64,000 nt of DNA from Piscicola geometra (Eukaryota; Annelida; Clitellata; Hirudinida; Piscicolidae): positions 1,710,734 through 1,774,733 of the forward strand of contig OX030955.1 of the NCBI GenBank assembly GCA_943735955.1, read 5' to 3'. The notes beneath the pieces are model-generated. The model was not told where the DNA came from. It ran no database searches and worked only from the letters and a program-made list of their open reading frames with translations. A program made the translations under genes and the position numbers. Shown piece after piece: positions 38,301 through 46,632 of this stretch (position 1 is its first letter; each line of letters opens with the position of its first letter).

Positions 38301-40111
38301 GAGCTTGAACAGTTTTGTTTCGGATTGACCAAAACTGAATGCATGTTTGTCATGTATTTTTTGGCTTTATATTATTAAATTAAAGGCAAAAAAGTTTTTT
38401 AACAAAGGAAATTGAAAATATGTTCTAAATTAAGAAAGTTGGTGAGTGTGAATAGAATAAATATTGAATTTTGGACTCGTTGCCTTTCCTTTATCTAATA
38501 GCTTTTTTTAAATAATACAATTTTTTTATTTTTCTAAAAGAAATAAGAATGGCTGTAAAAGGAGTGGCAATGTTGATGATGTTTGTGATGGTAGAAGTAG
38601 TAGTAATGGTGTTGACGATGCGTCCGTTGAAAGCTTAGAATACTTGCGATGGGGAGGAAGCGTGCCGTGACATCAAGCTTTCAGATCACGTCACCGTAAA
38701 GCTTTCACTTTTAATTTTATAGCTTCAAAAGATTTATATTATTGTTTAATCTTCGTTTTAAAATCTAATTAAATTATGTGAAATAAAGATTTTAATGCGT
38801 TTCCAGACGTTTAATATTTATACGAGAACGCATGTGTTGTGTGAAGTTGCAGTGACATGCTTGCCTCAGACGATTAGACTTTTCTACTTTCGTTAGTTGT
38901 TTTTGGAAAAAGCGTAATTGAAAATTCAAAGAAAAATTTCATAGAAGCCAGGACGCTTTCTGTGTTTAAAACTTTTTCCTTCTAAGAACGTATTTATATT
39001 TGATTTTCCTGGTAAATCTTTTTCGAATAATTTTTAGTTTTCAAAAATTTTACCTTGAAACTTTACTTTAAAAATTAATTTAAGAAAAAAATCCACCTAT
39101 ATCAAAAGATTTTTTTGCAAAACCACTTTGTTTGTTTGTCAAGTGAAAGCATTTTTCTAGAAGTTAGTTACAAATGTGCTCAAGGAAGTAAAGATCTAAA
39201 TCGCTCACTGTAAAAGCCCATGTGTAAGACGATAATTTTGGCGTTTCAACTTCACTTTCAGAAGCTACTGAACCTTATAAACGAAGTTTTTTATTATAGC
39301 AATCAATCGAATAAATTTCTATAGTACTCTTTCATCAAATTCAAGTTCAAAGCAAGTTCGAGACCTCCAAGGCACGGTAGAACTTTTTCACGTTTTCAGA
39401 AGAAGAAAAAGAGTAAATAAATACATTCAAAAAATATAACATCAGAGATAAAGTTTTGAAAAGATAAAAATAAATTTCTACACTTTAAACAAACCTTTAT
39501 AACTATTTTTGCAAAGAAATAAATTCTTTTAAAATTACTATTTCAAATAAAATAATTATAACTTCAAACTACATTGCGTGAAAAATAGTTGTAAACAAGA
39601 TGAAGTCATTATCATCACTATCTTCCCAAATATTATCAATCAAATAAACTTATTATAAAATTCTTATGCTTTTTCACGTTTGTTTCTTTTTCACAATCAC
39701 AAAATTAGTAGCAATTTGACATCGTTACATGAATAAAGATGAATGATATGAATGACACAGATTTACGAGTTAGATAAGAATACACTTATAACTTCTTAGT
39801 CCTTGCCTTCTGAACCGGCTCAACTCATTTTCATTTCTTAAGCGCTTTAGATTTCTTTATGTATGAAAAATCAATTTTATTATTAAATGTTTATATTCAA
39901 TTTTAAAATTTTATTTCAGTATTATGTTATTTAAAATCAAATAAACTTCAAAGCTGTTGTGGGCATGAACTGTAACCATTCTCAAACTACGTTTGGTGGG
40001 TGCTTTGTCCACTACGACTAGTGCTACTAAAAAAACATAAAAACAATGAATAAAAAACAGAAATAGCTAGAGTAGTTTGGATTGGAGGAGGGAAATTAAC
40101 ATAAAGTGAAT
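35393..40111. other. Intergenic upstream of the dopamine receptor
   Basis: AT-rich sequence holding the receptor's 5' UTR and presumably its promoter. An in-frame TGA lies about 36 bp before the receptor ATG at 35392, supporting that start. Short ORFs such as the hydrophobic one at 36798-36992 look like AT-rich chance frames. No gene or clear repeat is supported. Confidence 0.5.
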
Positions 40112-40276
40112 CTAGATTACAAAAACCTCTAGTTTATTTCTGCCTAATGCTCTGTCACTCCTGTCTTTTTTGTTACGCATCGCCAAACTCAATAAACTAG
40201 AAATACGGTATAATTCAATCCGACACAGAGGCATGAATAGTGCGATTAGCATTGTTATTGGCATTGTTTTCCTCAT
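40112..40276 (-). CDS. Candidate small secreted peptide precursor (54 aa)
   Basis: The ATG at 40276 opens a 54-codon frame beginning MRKTMPITMLIALFMPLC, which looks like a signal peptide, followed by a basic segment with Lys-Lys and Arg sites (RNKKDRSDRALGRNK). The ALGR stretch has the Gly-Arg form seen before amidated peptides, so a neuropeptide-like precursor is possible. A TATAAA (minus strand) lies about 70 bp upstream of the ATG at 40352-40347. A GTAATT just before the ATG could be a donor, leaving the start uncertain. No family recognised. Confidence 0.25.
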   Translation of the reverse strand: MRKTMPITMLIALFMPLCRIELYRISSLLSLAMRNKKDRSDRALGRNKLEVFVI

Positions 40277-40346
40277 GGTAATTACCTTCCAACGTCGACC
40301 AGGCAGATCCTCTCTTATCCTGGAAGTCAATCTCTGATGAATTACA

Positions 40347-40352
40347 TTTATA
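40347..40352 (-). promoter_or_regulatory. Possible TATA box for the 54-aa ORF
   Basis: TATAAA on the minus strand, about 70 bp before the ATG at 40276. In AT-rich DNA this alone is weak evidence. Confidence 0.2.
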
Positions 40353-40756
40353 GCACATAATTTAACACTTGAATATTATTTACAATTTTAATTCTTTAAT
40401 TTCAGCTTTTAGTTGAAAGCTTTAAAAGTTTTAACATCTTTTTACAAGTATATTTACGTTATTCTTCACCAAACGCCGCTTCACTCAATCCCCTTGAATG
40501 TTCAACAACATATTTACCATATAAGCAATATTCAAATCTGTATTCAAAAGCTACAGAGCAGGGAGGAAGATGTTTTTTCAGGAATAAAACCTCCTCCATG
40601 CAGCGTCTGTTTGCCCTTATATACATCGCCCAAAACACTTAAATACAGAAATCTGCTTCTTAATGTTTTTTTATTTTAAATAATTTAGTGAATTTTTTTT
40701 AAGTTTAAAGTTGAATTCTTGAAGTATCTTTTTCAAATTATACTTTTTTATTAGCA

Positions 40757-40860
40757 AAGCTGGGCACCGAAACGTTAATCCGCTAAAAGGTTAACTTGGA
40801 TTAAATTATACTTCCGTGCATCAACCCGTTAACCTTTAAACAGTTTAAAGAACATTAATT
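40757..40860 (+). repeat. hAT-like terminal fragment
   Basis: CTGGGCACCGAAACGTTAAT and the following GGTTAAC-rich sequence resemble the left end of the element at 42115-42722 (GTGGGCACAGTTAG...GTTAACT). No matching right end or target duplication was found, so this is probably a solo or truncated copy. Confidence 0.35.
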
Positions 40861-40985
40861 TAAAAGTGAAATTTTTTTGCAAAGAAGAAACTTGATGGCG
40901 ATCTATTGTGCTTGCTCATTTAGAAGGGTAATAAGTATGTATATAAAAGGTGCTAAAAATTTAAAAAAACTGAAATTTAATTTAA

Positions 40986-40991
40986 TTTATT
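40986..40991 (-). terminator. Polyadenylation signal for the 43-aa secreted peptide gene
   Basis: AATAAA on the minus strand about 110 bp past the stop codon of the small ORF at 41098-41229. Confidence 0.4.
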
Positions 40992-41097
40992 TCTTTAAAA
41001 TCCAAGTTATTCTATAAATTCATCTGTATGGATAGATTAGAAAAGCGAAGGAAGTTTTTGATAAAATATAAATTCTATTAGTAGGTCATCTTATTAA

Positions 41098-41229
41098 TTA
41101 TAATGTCAGTGTCATAAAAGTTTCTTCAAAGCCTCTTTCAATTGAGCAGGGCATACTGATCATCAGATCATCTGGCATGGCATACCCTACGGCCACAAAG
41201 AGCAGGAGACACACAATCAGAACTTTCAT
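41098..41229 (-). CDS. Candidate small secreted peptide (43 aa)
   Basis: MKVLIVCLLLFVAVGYA is a textbook signal peptide, followed by a short mature part, MPDDLMISMPCSIERGFEET, then FMTLTL and TAA. The single-exon model is supported by context: TATAAAAA 62 bp upstream of the ATG and AATAAA about 110 bp downstream, a compact complete-looking gene of about 300 bp. The mature part has one Cys and no dibasic site. It could continue by splicing into an unseen exon. Family not recognised; a secreted peptide or short effector-like protein is inferred only from the leader. Confidence 0.45.
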   Translation of the reverse strand: MKVLIVCLLLFVAVGYAMPDDLMISMPCSIERGFEETFMTLTL

Positions 41230-41290
41230 CTAAACTTGTTGTATTCTCAAAGAAATAGATTATCAAATAAATTCAACGTTGGGAAATCTC

Positions 41291-41298
41291 TTTTTATA
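41291..41298 (-). promoter_or_regulatory. TATA box of the 43-aa secreted peptide gene
   Basis: TATAAAAA on the minus strand, 62 bp before the ATG, leaving room for a start site and a ~30-nt leader. Confidence 0.45.
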
Positions 41299-41299
41299 C

Positions 41300-42114
41300 C
41301 TGCTTGAGCTTATAACTATTATTGACTTTATCTTTTTTCATTAATTTATAATTCATTTAATATTATCAATTGTATTTCATCTCTATTTGTATTTCGTTCA
41401 TCATCTATATTTAAAAGCTTATTTGATCCTATTCACGGCTGCTTGCTTGGTTGGTTAAGTAGAAATGTTGCATTGTGATAAGTTAAATCTAATATAACTC
41501 TTGGAATTTGTCAACAAGTCTCTTGCAATTTTTTCAAAAGTTTAAATGCTTTTGTTAAAAATCATGTCTGGGTGCGTTTTATAACGAATAAAATGTCAAA
41601 GTAAAAAGTGTTGTGTGTTACCTGTTTTAGAATGTTAACATAAAATTACTTAACCTTTCATTTATAAAATAAAAAATCAAGTTTAAACTTGTGAGAAAGG
41701 TTTCAAATAAATAGATGGTTACCTAACTGTGAAATTCACAGTGTGAATTCTTTTTTAACACACCCATCATGTGTTTGACAACTTTTGTATCTAATGGATC
41801 TAGAGCTTCTGTTCTTATGAATCCAAAATAATATGAATTTTTCAAAAAATGGAAATGTTCGAACCTTTTAAGTGTCCCAAATCTGGTACTTTATGCTAGT
41901 TATCTTTGATGCATTTTCTATAAAAAAATTCTCAAAAAGATAGCTTTCCATTTGTGTATGTGTTCATATGTCTTTATGAGCGTGTGTTTGTGTGTGTGTG
42001 TGTTGTTGTGTGTGTGTGTGTTGTTGTGTGTGTGTGTTTGTGTGAATGAGATGGTTGTTTGCTTTTTGGAAATTGCTTAGCATGCCAGAGACGTTTGTTT
42101 GCGTAGCATAGACA
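41300..42114. other. Non-coding region with TG repeat
   Basis: AT-rich; includes a short TGTGTG/TTGT compound repeat at about 41988-42042. No gene supported. Confidence 0.4.
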
Positions 42115-42722
42115 CAAGTGGGCACAGTTAGAAAGTTTGTTAACTATTGATCCGTTAACTAGAACGCTCAGTTTTTTAATACTATTAATCAGTTTATTTG
42201 TTTACACTTTACCGTGAGTTACTTTCAAGCAATAAAACTTTAGATTAGACTAAAAAAGGTTTTTTAAATGCACACAAAATAGTGTTTGTTTTCTAATTTA
42301 ATAAGAGTCTGTTTAAGCCCTAAGCCTTAGGGCACCATATTTCCTAATATACAAATCATATGCAGCATTATCTTTAAAATAAATTTTAAAAAAAGGAAAA
42401 TTATACAACAAAGAATTACAAGTTTCCTTCATGTTCACTATAAAAACACGTACAAGTTTTTGACTCAAGAAAAAAAAAAATTTAAGAAGACTTCCAAAAT
42501 GGTAAAATAGTACAAATACAGTGTTTTTTTCATAAAAATGATCTACTGAAAAGATATAAAAAGTTTTATAACATTAAAGTTACTCCAAAAAGTAACAGAT
42601 CAACGGACTGATTAACTTAAGTATAATATAACGGAAATGTCATTAGTCCACTAAGTAATTCCAAAATTAACGCAAATGATAACTTCGTTATTAACGTTTT
42701 AAGGGAATAACGGTTTGGTGTG
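42115..42722 (+). mobile_element. Non-autonomous hAT-like element (608 bp)
   Basis: The element is flanked by the same 8 bases, CATAGACA, at 42107-42114 and 42723-42730, the duplication length of hAT transposons. It begins CAAGTGGGCACAGTTAG and, on the opposite strand, its other end reads CACACCAAACCGTTATTCCC. Both ends start with CA, share a GTTA core about 12 bases in and are followed by GTTAAC-like blocks, so they look like diverged terminal inverted repeats. The interior is AT-rich with no transposase, so it is a MITE-type passenger. Confidence 0.6.
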
Positions 42723-44472
42723 CATAGACAGACCCTTCAGATGGTTTCCCATAAAAGGCTCTCGAGCTTGCCTCCTTCACATGTCTCACAGGCTTTCGCT
42801 ATTAAATGCCATTCACACCCCGTTTGCCGTATTCAACCCATGGTTTAATGTCCAAGTTATTGTATTGACGCTCTTAATATTTGCATTCAGGCATTTTATT
42901 TTATGTCTGTAGTATTATGCGTTCATGCCTTGGCATTTTATAATTCTAATTTTCTTTTATTATATCTTTATACATTTTTAAGTGCCTGTTGAGTGGTCAT
43001 CAGTCGAAAGATCGGCAATACAGGCACCCTCTCGCCTGCATCCTTTTATTAATTTCCTGCAAACAAAATAACTCGAAATATTAATAGCCATTCCGATATT
43101 AATGCAAAAAAAACTCAAGATCCAGCTAGAATTTTTTTTCCAAATAGATTATTAATCTTTAATTATCTTCATTTAAAATATTTAATGTATTAGTTGTAAT
43201 TTTATTTATTTTGTAAATCAATAATTTATATTTTGGCGCACATTCACAACTTCTAGCAGCACTCTACCGTCAGTCTATCACCGATCTTACAACCACTATT
43301 TCATCTTTTCCCCTTATCATGCTAATAGTATTACTATCATCACGTCACTTACACATCATCATCTTGTCATTTTCACCACCATCACTATGAACACTTCGGC
43401 CTTTCTTCGTCACTCTGAAAACACCTTGCTCCCTAACAATTGCTTTTCCCGTTAAGGCAGCTCGCTTTGCCATAATTCATCCCTATTTACATATGTTGAA
43501 TTTTTCTGTTGAAATACTATTTAGATGTAATCAAATGTAATCAAAGTGCCATTATTCTAGACAAGCAGAATACTATTTAATCATAAACGTGGATAAGTTT
43601 TTGTCGACTTGATATTCTAGTAGTAAGTGCACGCATGCACAGCATTGATACACTGCTGATGTCAAAACAAATCCCTTATCTTTTTCGCATCTCTGCAGGA
43701 TCAATGACCGCCTTCCATGGCTGCAAAGTATTGAAACGTAGATGAAATTCCACGTCGTTAGAAAGAATTTACAAAGATTGTGCTACAACATCTTTAGAAA
43801 GATCCTGATTCAATTAACAACACTGCTGTTTATTTTTATTCGATTGGATGTTTAAGAAAAAAGCATGGATTTGTAGTAAAGTCAAACTATCCACAATGAT
43901 TTGAATTTAAAAAAGTATTTTCCAACTATTTAAAATTCAAGATAAAAGACTTCATAAGTTGATAGCCTTTCATAATGACACCCTCTGACCACTTGGATTT
44001 TTCTCATTTCAATTTCAACTTTTATTTTTCTTGTTCAATTGACCATATGGTTTAACATATGGAGAAAAAAGAAAGTTTTTAACAATTTTATGAAAAACAA
44101 AAGTAAAATAATAATTTTACAACGCATCATTAAAATAATTCATATTCTTAGCTTCATATTTTTTCAACAACACAGTGAAATGTTTTTTTTAATTCGAAGA
44201 AGTTTTTCATCAATGAAGTAAATCTTCAATACAAAATCACAATAATAAGAAAATAATTCAAAGGAAAGTTAATTAAATAGGATAAAAAAGCCGATTTACA
44301 GGGAAATGAATCATGGAAAGAATGTATGGATTCCTGGTATTGCCATCCAAGCATTCATCACTGTACACGGAGAAGAAAAGATGAATGGGACTTTGGAGAG
44401 ATGTTCCCGTGGTGATGAGGCATTCCATGAGATGGGGGTGTGTGAGTGCATCAGTGGGCACGGGGAGATGAC

Positions 44473-44637
44473 TCAGACTAGCGTGGCGTCAAGGCCTTTA
44501 GTTCCACCTTCTTTTCTTTCTCCATTGCCACCTTTTCGCCATCTTTTCCCTTCTGCAGCAAGATTTTTCTTGGAAGAGAACATGCGCACAAGCCTGCCAA
44601 TCCTTGCCGCGTTCACCTCGGCGAACCTATCAATCAT
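44473..44637 (-). CDS. Possible small basic protein (54 aa)
   Basis: The frame opens at ATG 44637 and begins MIDRFAEVNAARIGRLVRMF, continues SSKKNLAAEGKRWRKGGNGE, and ends at TGA. Composition is basic and coding-like, in a patch of higher GC. It could be a short gene, one exon of a longer gene, or chance. No family recognised. Confidence 0.25.
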   Translation of the reverse strand: MIDRFAEVNAARIGRLVRMFSSKKNLAAEGKRWRKGGNGERKEGGTKGLDATLV

Positions 44638-45587
44638 CGTTAACTTTATATCGCCTGCAATTATGCATCGAAAGTGAACTTAAGTTTCAACGTTATTTGA
44701 AATTATAAATGATTGCGTTTGCGCTCGCATGCTAGGTGGCATTAGAATCTATGATTATCATTAGATGAATGTCGCAAGCAATCAAGTCATTTGCAGCGAG
44801 TGTCCTGACCAGATGACATTTATTGAGACTGAGTGGCGCTAAGGTGACGTTTGGGTTGACCTACTTTCCAAAGTCTTAACGTCGAAGAATCGATTCATAC
44901 CCTTATATTAATGTTTTATCACTTTTATATTGTTTGCCTAAAGTGCTTTATTCGTGTGGAAGGTTGCCGGAGAGGTGGCTAGTGTTGTTTGTTGGTAATG
45001 GTGATCGTGTTACTGCCACACGAATTTGTAACTTTTATTGTAATTTTTACAAATAATTTATTGACGTATTTCAAAAATACATTTACAAATTAATGCCGTT
45101 AGTCAAGCCACCGTTATTGTATTATTATTATTATTTATCCATTAATGCATACTTTCATTTCTACACCATTAGCAAAGATAAATCTGGAAGTATTGCCCAC
45201 TTATTTTCAATATTCTTATTTTTAGTCGAGAATTTTCATATTTTAAATCTAGATTTTTTTATTTTTCTTATTTAAATTATGCATTATGACCACTAAGTGC
45301 ATTCTATAATTCTATTACGGAAATATTTAATTTTGCTCATAATACCATATTCACTGTTTTCATTTTGGGTTTCTCCTGAAAATATATATTAAAAGTGTGT
45401 TTTCGTAATTATAAGCATTAACCTTATTACAACCATCGAATGCATCAACTTTGTAAATTGTTTCTTCAACTTATTACCCAATGATTTTTCAATTAGCAGT
45501 CCATAAATCACCACACTCACGTGCATTATTCATGCTACCTTTTCTGAAGATTATACTTTTAATATTTTTTTCCTTTTATGCTTAAAA

Positions 45588-45590
45588 CTA

Positions 45591-45682
<92 letters not shown>
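45588..45682 (+). repeat. ACT trinucleotide array
   Basis: About 30 units of ACT with one CCA variant, then AATAATAATAA. It is the same motif family as the large TAG array at 24.6-25.2 kb, in the opposite orientation. Confidence 0.9.
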
Positions 45683-45687
<5 letters not shown>

Positions 45688-45861
45688 ATAATAATAATAA
45701 ACATTAAAAAAGACCGTTTAAAAAGCTGGACTGAACACATTAATCAATGCAGGCGTGCAGAGAGTTTCAAAGCTTTTAATAAATATAAGCAAAATGTTCA
45801 TTTCAAAATGGGGTAATTTCTCATTTTTATAGCTTTAAAAATAGTTTTCATGTGCCATTTT

Positions 45862-46541
45862 TCATATTTTTTCCGAATTTTGATTTTTTGATGCTGATGT
45901 CTGTGCACCAGCATGGATTGCCGATCTAATGGCTAGTGATGCGGCAGCAAACAATATGATGCTTGTGAGATCAACTGCTGCTTTCCAGCCACTTGCATTC
46001 CATGTTACCATTTTTTCGAGAACTGGTCAAAAAATATTGTAAAAAAGAATGAATTTCTTTATATAAAAGAAACTATTAGATTTAAAAAAGCTCTAATGCT
46101 CGAACCTAAACTGTTACCTCGTCACCCCACCCGTTAATCGGGTATCCGTTGCCATCCCTAACAATTTTTTATATTTTCTGTATGTTTATACACAAAGTGC
46201 GTGTACTTCGGTGATTAATCGACTCGCGGTGGAGCCTCACTTAAATGCGAAATGCCGCTATGGAAGCATAAATCTTGTGGTCAAATACATGCCCGCCATC
46301 AGGACTCCTAACGGCTAGAGACTGCATGAAATAGGAACGTCGTTTCAGAATGCTTTTGTGAAAACGGAAAAAAATTATTAAAAAACGTTAGCCAACCTTG
46401 AAGACGGATTGAATTTTTGGAGGAGGTGGAGGAGGTGAGTGGTGGTGGCGAGGTGGAGGTGGAGGAGTGAGAGGTGTGTGTTGAGGTGACTGAAGGTGTC
46501 GAGTTGTTGGGAGTTGTCGTAGAGGAGTGGTGATGATGCTT
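45862..46541 (-). CDS. Two phase-matched C-terminal exons with a membrane segment (alternative end of the Asn-rich gene)
   Basis: Exons 46541-46397 and 46022-45862 lie just downstream of the Asn-rich gene on its strand. The first follows acceptor aacttccacag and reads KHHHHSSTTTPNNSTPSVTS in phase 0, ending RLQ with G|GTTGGC. The second follows a strong acceptor (attttttgaccag) and continues VLEKMVTWNASGWKAAVDLT, then SIILFAAASLAIRSAIHAG and a short tail to TGA. The hydrophobic run looks like a single C-terminal membrane anchor. Exon 5 of the Asn-rich gene ends in phase 0 and could splice directly to 46541. Other frames of 46541-46397 (one very Pro-rich) are also open, so frame and gene assignment are uncertain. 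Confidence 0.4.
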
Positions 46542-46632
46542 CTGTGGAAGTTTAAAAGAGCTTTATCATTGGCAATTTAATAGAAATTTGTGTTTGATAT
46601 TTTGATATGCAACTTTTGATTTCTCGATGACA

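Larger units (their letters stand above)
42731..45861. other. Intergenic with short ORFs and a simple repeat
   Basis: Mostly AT-rich. A C-rich segment near 43240-43400 shows no gene. The stretch at 44300-44680 has higher GC and one coding-like short minus-strand frame, listed separately. An ACT array lies at 45588-45682. Confidence 0.4.

Noticed and set aside
46100..46165. hAT-terminus-like sequence GGGATGGCAACGGATACCCG on the minus strand
   Set aside because: Only one end was seen, with no partner end or target duplication.
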